A program made the position numbers and the translations under genes. The notes below the pieces were generated by a model. It made no database searches, was not told the origin of the DNA, and saw only the letters and a list, made by a program, of their open reading frames with translations. Shown one piece after another: positions 54,801-64,000 of a DNA stretch of 64,000 bases (within the stretch, counting starts at the first letter, position 1; each line of letters starts with the position of its first letter). This stretch comes from Podarcis raffonei (Eukaryota; Chordata; Lepidosauria; Squamata; Lacertidae). The stretch lies in NCBI RefSeq assembly GCF_027172205.1, contig NC_070614.1:34338001-34402000 (forward strand), in the 5' to 3' direction.

Positions 54801-57640
54801 TGTCTAGGATTGTCATTGCTTTTCTACCAAGAAGCAGGCATCTTTTAATTTTGTGACTGCTGTCACCATCTGCAGTGATCATGGAGCCCTTAGAAAGAAA
54901 AATCTCTCACTGCCTCCATTTCTTCCCCTTCTATTTGCCAGGAGGTGATGGGCCCAGTGGCCATGATCTTCGTTTTTTTGATGTTGTGCTTCAGACCATA
55001 TTTTGTGCTCTCCTCTTACATGCTCATTAAAAGGTTCCTTAATTCCTCTTCACTTTCTGTCCTCAAGGTTGTGTTATCTGCATATCTGAGGCTGTTGATA
55101 TTTCTTCCGGCAATGTTAATTCCAGCTTGGGATTCATCCAGCCCAGCCTTTCGCATGATGAATTCTGCATATAATTTTGAACCAATTTTGAACCAATCAG
55201 TTGTTCCATATCCAGTTCTAACTGTAGCTTCTTGTCCCACATAGAGATTCTTGTCCCACATAAAGATTTCCCAGGAGACAGATGAGGTGATCAGGCACTT
55301 CGACATAGTCAAAGGCTTTTGCATAGTCAATGAAGCAGAAGTAGATGTCTTTCTGGAACTCTCTAGCTTTCTCCATAATCCAGCCCATGTTTGCAATTTG
55401 GTCTCTGGTTCCTCTGCCCCTTCGAAATCCAGCTTGCACTTCTGGGAATTCTCGGTCCACATACTGCTTAAGCCTGCCTTGTAGAATTTTAAGCATAACC
55501 TTGCTAGCGTGTGAAATGAGTGCAATTGTGCGGTAGTTGGAGCATTCTTTGGCACTGCCCTTCTTTGGGATTGGGATGTAAACTGATCTTCTCCAATCCT
55601 CTGGCCACTGCTGAGTTTTCCAAACTTGCTGGCTTATTGTGTGTAGCACCTTAACAGCATCATCTTTTAAAATTTTAAATAGTTCAGCTGGAATATCATC
55701 ATTTCCAATGGCCTTGTTATTTGCAGTGCTTTCTAAGGCCCATTTGACTTCACTCTCCAGGGTGTCTGGCTCAAGGTCAGCAACCACACTACCTGAGGTG
55801 TACGAGACATCCATATCTTTCTGGTATAATTCCTCTGTGTATTCTTGCCACCTCTTCTTGATGTCTTCTGCTTCTGTTAGGTCCTTACCACTTTTGTCCT
55901 TTATTATGGTAATCTTTGTACGAAATGTTCATTTCATATCTCCAATTTTCTTGAACAGATCTCTGGTTTTACCCATTCTGTTGTTTTCCTCTATTTCTTT
56001 GCACTGCTCGTTTAAGAATGCCTTCTTGTCTCTCCTTGCTATTTTTTGGAAATCTGTATTCAATTTCCTGTATCTTTGACTATCTCCCTTGCATTTTGCT
56101 TGCCTTCTCTCCCCCCGCTATTTGTAAGGCCTCGTAGGACAGCCACTTTGCTTTCTTGCATTTCCTTTTCATTGGGATGGTTTTCATTGCTGCCTCCTGT
56201 ATAATGTCAAGAGCCTCCATCCATAGTTCTTCAGGCACTCTGTCCAGCAAATCCTTAAACCTGTTCCTCACTTCCACTGTGTATTCATAAGGCATTTGAT
56301 TTAGATTGTTACCGGCCCAGAGTTTTTCCTACTTTCTTCAGTTTAAGCTTGAATTTTGCTATAAGAAGCTGATGATCTGAGCCACAGTCAGCTCCAGGTC
56401 TTGTTTTTGCTGACTGTATAGAGCTTCTCCATCTTTGGCTGCAGAGAATATAATCAATCTGATTTCGATGCTGCCCATTTGGTGATGTCCATGTGTAGAG
56501 TCGTCTCTTTTGTTGTTGGAAAAGAGTGTTTGTGGTGACCAGCTTTTCTTCTTGGTAGAACTCTATTAGCCTTTGCCCTGCTTTGTTTTGAACTCCAAGG
56601 CCAAACTTGCCAGTTGTTCCTTTTATCTCTTGACTCCCTACTTTAGCATTCCAATCCCCTATAATGAGAAGAACATCCTTCTTTGGTGTCATTTCTATAA
56701 GGTGTTGTAAGTCTTCATAGAATTGGTCAATTCCAGTTTCTTCAGCACCAGTGGTTGGTGCCTAATCTTGGATTACTGTGATGTTAAAAGGTCTGCCTTG
56801 GATTTGTATCTAGATCATTCTATCATTTTGAGATTGCATCCCAGGACAGCTTTCACCACTCTTTTGTTGACTATGAGGGCCACTCAATTTCTTTTATGGG
56901 ATTCTTGCCCACAGTAGTAGATATGATGGTCATCCGAACTGAATTCGCCCATTCCCGTCCATTTTAGTTCACTGATGCTCAGGATGTCAATATTTATTCT
57001 TGCCATCTCATTTTTGACCACATCCAACTTACCAAGGTTCATGGTTCTTACATTCCAGGTTCCTATGCAATGTTTTTCTTTACAGCATTGGACTTTCCTT
57101 TCGCTTCCAGGCATATCCGCAACTGAGCGACCTTTCGGCTTTGGCCCAGCCGCTTCATCAGCTCTGAATCTACTTGTACTTGTCCTCCACTCTTCCTCAG
57201 TAGTATGTTGGACGCCTTCCGACCTGAGGGGCTCATCTTCCAGCGTCATAACTTTTATATGCCTGTTGTCTTTCTCCATGGAGTTTTCTTGGCAGGGATA
57301 CTGGAATGGCTTGCCGGTTCCTGCTCCAGATGGTTCACATTTGGGCAAGACTCTCCACTATGACCTGTCCATCTTGGGTGGCCCTGCACGGCATAGCTCA
57401 TAGCTTCTCTGAGTTATTCAAGCCCCTTCACCATGGCAAGGCAGTGATCCATGAAGGAGGTGGATCCTGTAGGTAGTTGTTAAAGAAGAAAATGGTGTGT
57501 GTCTGTAATTATTTGCTACAGAGTCCCTGTCAGGGAAAAAGGTGGTGTATTAATACAGTGGCTTTTGTACAGTAGCTAGATAATGGGCAGTACTAGTAAC
57601 AGTTTATCAGACAAGATAACTTCCAAATGTATGATCAAGC

Positions 57641-57686
<46 letters not shown>

Positions 57687-59120
57687 CGGAGCTCTCAAAA
57701 ATAGTTTTCCGACTTATCAATGACAAAAAGCCTGAAAAAAATTTTTTTAGGAAGGTTAAGAGGAATGTACTTAACTTGGTCCAGTCTTTCAAGAGTGTTT
57801 AGATCCTTCAATTGTTGCAAAAGCAGGAGACCAATTCTTTATGATAGGTGGACTCCACAATCTATCCATCTGACACAACACACACTGATACAGATACATT
57901 TACATTTACATGATAAAATGGAAATTTACAAATAAGGAAGGAAGAAATGAAGAATCTACAAAATACATGACCAACCTAAATAGAACAGCACAGACGAAAA
58001 TAATTGGAAATTCATAAAAAGAAAAGTTTAGGGTTTTTGCTCTATTTTTTAATCCATAAACATTAAAAGGGATGCAACTTTTTGTTCTAGTAGAGGAAGA
58101 CTTTCAAAATTACTTTGCTCTGCATTTTTCTATTTGAATAATTGTTAGCAGGTAGACATGATTGATATGGAATATGTGTTCACTTTCCCTGATTAAGACC
58201 ACATATTTTCTTTTTCAGATGTGAACGATTGTAATATATGCTCAGAAGAAAAATATCCAAATAATAATCAGGACATGTGTATTCCCAAGGAAACAACTTT
58301 TTTGTCCTATGAGGAACCTCTGGGCATCAGTTTAGCCTGCTTTGCTTTTACTTTTTCTGTGATCACAGTTTTGGTCCTGGGAACATTTTTGAAGCACCAC
58401 CACACACCCATTGTCAAAGCAAACAACAAAGACCTCACTTATATGCTGCTAATTTCTCTCCTGCTCTGCTTCCTTTCTGCATTGCTATTCATTGGACAAC
58501 CTGAAATTGTGGCGTGCCTCCTCCGACAGACGGCTTTTGGCGTTATCTTCTCAGTGGCTGTTTCTTGTGTGCTAGCAAAAACCATAACAGTGGTTTTGGC
58601 TTTCATGGCCACCAGGCCAGGATCCAGGATGAGGAAGTGGGTGGGGAAGAGACTGGCTATTGCCGTTGTGGTTTCCTGTTCCTTTATTCAAGCAGGCATC
58701 TGTACTGTGTGGCTGGCATCTTCACCCCCATTTCCAGATGTCGACTTACACTCAATCACTAAAGAAATTGTACTGGAATGTAATGAGGGCTCCGTGACTA
58801 TGTTTTACTCTGTCTTGAGCTACATGGGCTTCCTGGCTCTTGTCAGCTTCACTGTAGCTTTCTTTGCCAGGAAGTTACCTGACAGTTTCAATGAAGCCAA
58901 GTTCATCACTTTCAGCATGTTGGTCTTTTGTAGTGTTTGGGTATCTTTTGTTCCAACCTACCTCAGTACCAAGGGGAAATACATGGTTGCTGTGGAGATA
59001 TTTTCTATCTTAGCATCCGGTGCTGGTCTGCTGGGTTGCATCTTTGCACCAAAATGCTACATTATTGTGCTGCGGCCTAAGTTGAATGAAAGGGAAAATC
59101 TAATAAGAAATAAGACCTGA
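48658..59120 (+). CDS. V2R gene F, complete (6 exons; coding span with introns)
   Basis: Complete type 2 vomeronasal receptor, 869 aa. Exons: 48658-48875, 50310-50601, 51603-52457, 53452-53667, 54040-54166, 58219-59120; 2610 nt open with good GT-AG sites. Signal peptide 1-17, flytrap to 527, cysteine-rich domain 528-579, seven helices about 590-858. It is the closest paralogue of E, with a single normal exon 4 donor. Intron 5 is expanded to 4.05 kb by an antisense BovB LINE; intron 1 has a MITE inside an older LINE 3' end; intron 2 keeps the CR1 end seen in E. I see no disabling change. Confidence 0.96.
49600..50115 (+). mobile_element. CR1/L2-type LINE 3' end split by a MITE
   Basis: 49600-49802 and 50036-50115 are the two halves of one LINE 3' end (CTATCTGACTTTTAGAAGAC … GGGGAAACCCAGCCGGATGG, ATAAATAATAAATAATTG tail). 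The uninterrupted copy lies in gene G intron 1 at 62390-62720. The family matches the reversed relic at 7685-8110. Confidence 0.7.
49803..50035. mobile_element. Tigger-like MITE with proven empty site
   Basis: 233 bp flanked by TA: CAGTGGTAGGTTACAAACTC to AGAGATACTACTG. In gene G the same LINE reads …CTTTTAA-TA-TTCTG… at 62629-62630 without the insert, so the element inserted at a single TA, which it duplicated. Confidence 0.85.
50310..50601 (+). CDS. Gene F exon 2 (flytrap lobe 1)
   Basis: 292 nt after [34 protein letters not shown] sequon, [19 protein letters not shown], donor GTAGGT. Confidence 0.95.
51365..51481 (+). mobile_element. CR1 LINE 3' end
   Basis: Counterpart of 39384-39502: TGGCTTGGACTAGATGACTC, GGGGTCCCTTCCAACTCTTC, and the ATTCTATA-type terminal repeat, in gene F intron 2. 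Confidence 0.86.
51603..52457 (+). CDS. Gene F exon 3 (flytrap core)
   Basis: 855 nt, 285 codons, [17 protein letters not shown] to NQQLWQ, donor GTAACA. Includes [11 protein letters not shown] (Asp where the other genes have Glu), [31 protein letters not shown]. Confidence 0.96.
52458..53451. other. Gene F intron 3
   Basis: Holds the old dispersed repeat at 52650-52755 and the second copy of the segment duplicated in gene E (about 53150-53320); most of the first copy is missing. Nothing coding. Confidence 0.5.
53452..53667 (+). CDS. Gene F exon 4 (end of flytrap domain)
   Basis: 216 nt, [17 protein letters not shown] to NHFNQ, a single donor CAG|GTAAGC. It is the unduplicated counterpart of the gene E donor region. 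Confidence 0.94.
54040..54166 (+). CDS. Gene F exon 5 (cysteine-rich domain)
   Basis: 127 nt, [18 protein letters not shown] to [10 protein letters not shown], six cysteines, donor GTGAGT. The next exon is 4.05 kb away, beyond the BovB insertion. Confidence 0.93.
54301..57460 (-). mobile_element. Near full-length BovB (RTE clade) LINE
   Basis: About 3.16 kb on the minus strand in gene F intron 5. The 5' end (57460 side) includes GGATCACTGCCTTGCCATGG. Endonuclease blocks are [20 protein letters not shown] and [15 protein letters not shown] with [17 protein letters not shown]; reverse transcriptase blocks are [20 protein letters not shown] and [15 protein letters not shown]; the C-terminus is [14 protein letters not shown]. 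The 3' end is a (CAA)n tail. These are characteristic of BovB, a family known to have moved between vertebrates. The copy is inactive: the catalytic box reads YADN instead of YADD, and the frame is broken into at least five pieces. A 13-bp AGGTGGANCCTGT occurs on both sides (54288-54300, 57458-57470). Confidence 0.93.
57642..57682 (+). repeat. (CA)n microsatellite
   Basis: About 20 CA units in gene F intron 5; gene E has a shorter, broken CA tract at the matching place (about 42685-42700). Confidence 0.95.
58219..59120 (+). CDS. Gene F exon 6 (seven-transmembrane domain)
   Basis: 902 nt after [25 protein letters not shown], seven helices, [17 protein letters not shown]. The hallmark near the tail reads [12 protein letters not shown], with Lys and Asn where D and E have Glu and His. 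AATAAA at 59233. Confidence 0.96.
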
Positions 59121-59959
59121 AGAATTCAAGTGCATAGAATGCATACATAGAGTTCACAAGACAAGGGGTTAAAATTTTCTTTTTCTTCTATGTTATCGTC
59201 TTTCCTTTATTATATTGCGAGCTTCTGTGTTAAATAAAATTGTTTAATTGTACACTGAAATGGAAAATAAATCTGTAATGTGTTGGTATTTACATTGTGA
59301 AGCATAGCATGGAAACTTCTATTGAAGCTAAAGAAGAGTTGAGAGAAGAGTCTAGCAGTTTATGATTAAGTGGGGCTAAATCTCATCTGGGTCCATCACA
59401 AGGTGTTTAGCTTAGAATCACATGGAAGGTCTAGTATTACAAGTCTATGCATATGCTTATCTCTCTCCAAGAAAAGAGCCTCAGGCTAATGGAGACTGGA
59501 ATGGAGGAAAGACAAAGCTTGGAATTTTAGCACTTGAAGATATATATATTGGAATCCAAGTGTGCTAAGCTTGGACAAGTATAAGACATTATTCAACTAT
59601 CTGAATGTAACTTTATTTGTTTCACGTTGCTTCAGAGTAAAGTTGTGTAGTAAATCTTTTGAACCATATTTTTGCACTGAAGAATTTTTATTGCAAAGAG
59701 TCAGCTTTTATTCACATTATTTGCCTCCATATGTGCACTGTCAGTGGCCTCAATAGTTCTGAGATCTTTGGGGGACATCCTTTTCTTGTTCTTGCCACCC
59801 TCATAGGTTCACTTGGTAAGGAAGCAGGAGAGGGCCTTCTCAGTGGCTACACACAGACTTGGGAACTCCCTCAATAGAGAATTAAGACAGGCTCCCTCCT
59901 GGTTGTCCTTCCTTTAGCAAGTGACAGCAGGTGACAGCAGGCTGCCAGGCCAGAATTCA

Positions 59960-60418
59960 AATAGGGGTTTCTCCACCCTCTCATTTTGACTCTCTGGCAC
60001 CGTATCTGCATAACCCAGAAATTCTAAAACATAGACGCGCTTTTACTCTTCTAAGATTGAATGCATTGCCCTCGGCTGTACTTGAGGGACGATTCCAACA
60101 GATTCCCCATGAAAAACGCTTCTATCCCTGAGGAGATGGCAGCACCGAATCGTTGGCGCATGTCCTTCTGGCTTGCACTCTTTATAAAGACTTGAGAAAT
60201 GAGATTATCACCCCTCTTTTATTGTCCATTCTGGGTTGCCCAACCACTACCACAGTGCTCTTTCTCTTGGCAGGTCAAGATGAGCAGGTGACAGCAAAGG
60301 TTGCAAGGTTTGTAGCTGGGGCAATCAGAATAAGATCCACTATTTGACTATTGATCCCAAACCCTAAAATGTATTTTATGTAATTGACTTTTTATTTCTG
60401 CTCTTTGTATATTGTATA
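59960..60418 (+). mobile_element. LINE 3' fragment, clade unassigned
   Basis: Encodes LNALPSAVLEGRFQQIPHEK and GDGSTESLAHVLLACTLYKD, then VAKVARFVAGAIRIRS-like residues, the same protein tail as at 4718-5300 reversed. One in-frame stop and some decay. It is interrupted at …TATATTGTA by the Tigger half that follows. Confidence 0.68.
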
Positions 60419-60540
60419 CAGTGGTACCTCTGGATATGAATGGGATCTGTTCTGGAGCCCCATTCGCATCCTGTAGTGAATGCAACCTGCGCCCACGCAT
60501 CTGCGCATACGCGGATTGTGAATCACTGCTTCCAGGGGGC
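60419..60540. mobile_element. Tigger-like element, left half only
   Basis: CAGTGGTACCTCTGGATATG start after TA, ending around TGAATCACTGCTTCCAGGG, the sequence at which the right half in the E-F spacer begins. The right edge is approximate. Confidence 0.62.
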
Positions 60541-61216
60541 CACCAGGGCGCGTTGGAAGATGGCCGACAATAACATCTCTCTGACCCACACAAGGTAATT
60601 AAGAGGCTGTGATGGGAGTATGCAGCCCCCCTTGCCCCCCCAAGGGAATGGGAAGCAGGAGAGGGCCTTCTCAGTGGCTACACACAGACTTGGGAACTTC
60701 CTCCATAGAGAATTTCCCGGTTTTCCTCCCTTCAGCAAGTGACAACAGGTAACAGCAAGTGAAAGCAGGCAGCCAGACGAGAAAACATATAGGGGTCTGT
60801 CAGTGCCTATAGCTTGATGGATCACAGGTCCATCGTACAAAGTGTCTCATAGCTGGCATTCAAACTCATAACTCTCTGGTAAAAGGGGTGCTTTGAGGGA
60901 GTTAATGCTTCTCAAGTGCCCCCCTATATTCTGACCAACATCCTTTTGTTTAATGTGGATTTATGAGGGAGCATTTATTGAGACCGCTCATGATGCAATA
61001 GGAAGGAGGCACAGGCATAATGCATCCATGACTACCTTGTTGCTAACCCCTACCACAAAGATTTGAATCCAGTGTTCTCTTCTTGCTGTGGGTCATTCCA
61101 AACTTTACCATGCCTTCCTATCTAACTAAAGTCTGAGGGAAATTTTCTCTCCAGAATATGTGACAAACAACTTTTCTTAATTCCTAAAGGACTCCACATC
61201 CTTCATTTAGGAATTG

Positions 61217-61450
61217 TTGTTAATGTAATAATTAACTACACAATTAGCTAGTCAGAAGGACTGTCATTTGTTATTATGTTCAACCAAATCCCTGTGGAAC
61301 TTCTTTGGCTGTTAGCAGAACAGAAAGCGAAGAGTGTGAAGGTTGTCATAAATATATCCAGTGCAAATCAGAGATATGGAGTGGCACTGGAAACGGACAG
61401 GGGTTCACAGATCTGCTCTTGGATACTCCAGCCTTCAGACTTCTGTACCG
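61217..61450 (+). promoter_or_regulatory. Gene G upstream conserved block (shortened)
   Basis: TAATTA at 61229-61234, AATCCCTGTGGAACTTC, CATAAATATATCCAGTGC about 105 bp before the ATG, GGTTCACAGATCTG. Shares the leader loss with E and F. Confidence 0.5.
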
Positions 61451-61453
61451 ATG

Positions 61454-61671
61454 ATGGTGGTTGTAATCATTTTGCTGCTGGCTCTGCTTTCTCCAATGGG
61501 ATGCCAGACTCACACTGTTCAGTGCAATATCTATTACCCACAGCCTCCACTTCACAAATATCACCAACAAGGAGACTTCATAATTGGTGGAATTGCTTAT
61601 CATGCTGGTGTCGTCGTCAGTGAACCAGCCTTCAGGGAAGAACCCCTGCCAACATTGACAGAACCATTTGT
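61454..61671 (+). CDS. Gene G exon 1 (signal peptide)
   Basis: 218 nt, MVVVIILLLALLSPMGC, then [17 protein letters not shown]. An extra in-frame ATG directly precedes this one (61451), because the usual AGG before the start has become ATG; either start gives the same signal peptide within one residue. Donor TTTGT|GTAAAG. Confidence 0.92.
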
Positions 61672-63194
61672 GTAAAGCCTGAATGATTATTTGCTTTTCT
61701 TTCCAAATATTGATTTGTTTTATATAATAAAAAAATTCCACTGGGATAATTTGTGCAAGAGCTGCAGCCACTGAATACAAACCTTAGGGAGAAATCCTTA
61801 TCACCAAAAGCTAGTGTAAAGTAAGATGCTATAAATTAATGCAGCATAAAGTTGCACTACATCTAAACTTGTTCAGTAGAAAGGCCCCTGCTTCTACGCC
61901 TGACTGAGGGAAAACAAGCCTTTAAAATATGTACTATGCCAGGTTGCCAGGTCACATGACCAAGCTGGACATGCTTAGGATCTAGCAAAGTCTCCACTCT
62001 CTGATTCCACCCCTGCCTTGCTCCTGGAATTCTCCTTTTTCCAGTCTTAGACCAGCTTGGCTCAACCAGTTTCATCACAGTCAGCTTGGTAGAGATGACC
62101 AAGTTATGCTGATATATGCTCAGCTGAACTGGGATTGGGGACTTAATGCCAACTGAGCGTAATTGAGCCAGAGATACTGTGCATCCTAAAATGCTCATCC
62201 TGGGGGATCTTGCCATAGGATTGCCTCCCCAATCTGCTCCATCTTCACCATGACAGTTTAAAAAAATAAACACCATCCCATCTGTTTTGTTATATTTTAA
62301 CTTTATTTTCAAATAAGCTTTATAATGAAATAAATTATAAAAATCTAAAAACTTACTTAAATCAGAATGGAGAGTTTCTGGAGCGCCTCGAGTCAGTATA
62401 CCTGAAGGAGATTCTCCACCCCCATCATTCAGCCAGGAGGTTTCTCCCTATGAGAAATGAGATTACGGGGAACTAGGCAGAGGGCCTTGTCGGTAGTGGC
62501 GTCTGCCCTGTGGAACGCCTTCCCTCTAGATGTCAAAGAAATAAACAACTATCTGACTTTTAGATGACATCCGAAGGCAGCCCTATTTAGGGAAGTTTAT
62601 AATGTTTGATGTTTTATTGTGCTTTTAATATTCTGTTAGAAGCCGCCCAGAGTGGCTGGGGAAACCCAGCCAGATGGGTGGGATATAAATAATAAATAAT
62701 TGTTATTGTTGCTGTTGTAATAAATGTCACTTCTGACATAGTTAATCTTTTATATTTATGTAGGCCACCTTATAAATATATATATATTTATATATAAATA
62801 CTGTAATAATTAATTGTTAATAAAGGAGACACAGAACACAGTGATAATAACTAAACTAAGTATGGAATATCCTTCTGAAAAAGAATCTCACACTTCTTTC
62901 AGCATAGTTCCTAAGCATTACCAGCACATCCTGGCTTTGGCATTCACAGTCAAAGAGATCAATGAAAACCCTCACCTCTTACCCAATCTCACTTTGGGCT
63001 TCCACATCTATGACAGCTATTGCAATGCAAGGAGGACTTATCATGCTACAATGCTACTTTTATCCACAGAGGACAGATTTATCCCTAACTACCTATGTGA
63101 GCAACAGAAAAATCTAATAGCAATCATTGGAGGAGTGGATGCCCAAATTTCCATCAATGTGGCAACAGTCTTGAATAACTATAAGGTTCCACAG
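61454..63194 (+). CDS. V2R gene G, 5' part (exons 1-2; coding span with intron)
   Basis: 5' part of another E/F-type vomeronasal receptor. Exon 1 61454-61671, exon 2 62903-63194, same lengths and phases as in all other genes; exon 3 should lie just right of the window. Encodes the signal peptide and first flytrap segment (about 170 residues), intact. Intron 1 has the uninterrupted LINE 3' end (62390-62720) matching the MITE-split copy in F. The part of intron 2 inside the window includes an unclassified repeat shared with E. Function is as for E/F if the rest is intact. Confidence 0.9.
62390..62720 (+). mobile_element. CR1/L2-type LINE 3' end (uninterrupted copy)
   Basis: GTGGAACGCCTTCCCTCTAG, CTATCTGACTTTTAGATGAC, GGGGAAACCCAGCCAGATGG, ATAAATAATAAATAATTG. 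Intact counterpart of 49600-50115 in gene F and the same family as 7685-8110. Confidence 0.72.
62903..63194 (+). CDS. Gene G exon 2 (flytrap lobe 1)
   Basis: 292 nt after [27 protein letters not shown] to NYKVPQ, donor GTAGGT. Nearly identical to F exon 2, with Cys in DSYCNARR (as in E) where F has Phe. Confidence 0.94.
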
Positions 63195-63554
63195 GTAGGT
63201 CAACTCTGCTTTCTCTTTCCCTCCCTCCCTCTGTGTGACCCCCCCACATTTCAAGACATTAATATGTGCTTTGAAAATAATGTGGCTTCCTTTTTTATGA
63301 ATCCCTCATGCAAACCGAGTTTTAGGCTCCTGTTCCTGATATGGTTTTTAAGATGCTGTACAGTAAGTGCTGCTGTTTCTTTTGTGTTACTGTATTTATT
63401 TTAGGAGGAGTTTAAAATGCAATTTGGGGGTGCTGGTTGACAGGGCTGGAAATGAATTTTATTCTCTCAACTTAATTCGCATTTGGTTGGGGTTTGTTTC
63501 ATCTTTCCTTAGTGAAACTGTGTCCTTTTTTTGTTAGGCAGAAGAACATTGTTT

Positions 63555-64000
63555 GTATGAAGGAGGAAATGGCATCAGGCAGGATCAACATAGTATAGGA
63601 GAACCCCCATAAGGGGCCTGAGAGCAGGATTGACCACAGCACGCCCAAACTTGGGTTGTGTATCTGCCTGGGTGGAAACTCCACCCTGGTTACCTACTGA
63701 GACCTTGATTGCTTGGCTTGCACCACAGCAAGGTTGAACCCTGGCCAACACCCATGGGATGGGCTTGGGCTGGTCCAAATCCAGCGGATCCGTTCCATCA
63801 TCATGGGGCTTGTGAAATATGAACTGATCCTGTCGCTAATGGCATGCCAAATATTACCCTTCCTGCTGGTGTTAATCAAAATTTGGTCTGATTTTATCCT
63901 ATAACCGTTGTACAGTCTGATTATTTCGCTGCTCTCATTGGTCAAATAATGTGTCAATAAGAATTTTGCTCTGAGAATGTTGCTGTAATCAAGCAATTAT
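63555..64000. repeat. Unclassified repeat in gene G intron 2
   Basis: Matches 38705-39010 in gene E and is absent from gene F. The G copy has about 130 bp more (about 63625-63755). The minus strand keeps an open frame of about 100 codons ([20 protein letters not shown]). I recognise no protein or repeat family. It may continue past the window. Confidence 0.45.

Larger units (their letters stand above)
59121..61453. other. F-G intergenic spacer
   Basis: Shared 3' UTR and downstream region, a LINE 3' fragment (59960-60418), the left half of a Tigger element (60419-60540), then a second copy (60648-60720) of spacer sequence also at 59818-59890, and the gene G upstream block from 61217. Lacks the solo-LTR-like insertion of the E-F spacer. 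Confidence 0.65.

Noticed and set aside
59931-60347. Two adjacent frames as a host gene
   Set aside because: They match the LINE tail at 4718-5300 and lead into its 3' UTR.

Overview
The window is vertebrate genomic DNA, most likely from a squamate reptile (lizard or snake). The evidence is a tandem array of type 2 vomeronasal receptor (V2R, family C GPCR) genes combined with squamate-style repeats: a near full-length BovB/RTE LINE, CR1 3' ends, a 5'-truncated L1, tRNA-derived SINEs and Tigger-like MITEs. Species cannot be named from the sequence alone.

Layout: seven V2R genes, called A to G here, all on the + strand. A is the 3' part only (exons 4-6, 1412-4144; exon 3 should end just left of the window). 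B (6635-16061, 878 aa), C (19002-25194, 867 aa), D (26086-34830, 861 aa), E (36702-45708, 869 aa) and F (48658-59120, 869 aa) are complete six-exon genes with open frames and usable splice sites. G is the 5' part only (exons 1-2, 61454-63194). Every complete gene has the same architecture: exon 1 of 218 nt with signal peptide (ends in phase 2), exon 2 of 292 nt, exon 3 of 831-861 nt, exon 4 of 216-228 nt (exons 1-4 form the extracellular Venus-flytrap domain), exon 5 of 127 nt (cysteine-rich domain), and exon 6 of 902-911 nt (last three cysteines, seven membrane helices, short tail). The proteins are expected to be chemoreceptors of vomeronasal sensory neurons.

History readable from the sequence: A and B share a segmental duplication (1-4144 with 11295-16061) that predates an L1 insertion found only in B. 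D, E and F have almost identical exon 6 although the D flytrap exons differ strongly from those of E and F. D also keeps a decayed piece of a different exon 6 just upstream of its working one, so D looks like a hybrid whose terminal exon was replaced by recombination in intron 5. E, F and G form a young subgroup sharing introns, flanks and a loss of about 105 bp just upstream of the start codon. Gene E has a 17-bp tandem duplication across the exon 4 donor, giving two competing donors, only one of which keeps the frame.

Between and inside the genes lie the repeats that date these events: a BovB LINE (54301-57460, antisense, in F intron 5), a MITE in F whose empty site is in G, a 1022-bp solo-LTR-like insertion between E and F, and an ancient LINE/Tigger nested insertion of which the E-F and F-G spacers keep opposite halves. 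No rRNA, CRISPR or independent tRNA genes were seen. I found no unrelated novel system; the unusual biology is terminal-exon replacement and homogenisation in a chemoreceptor array.
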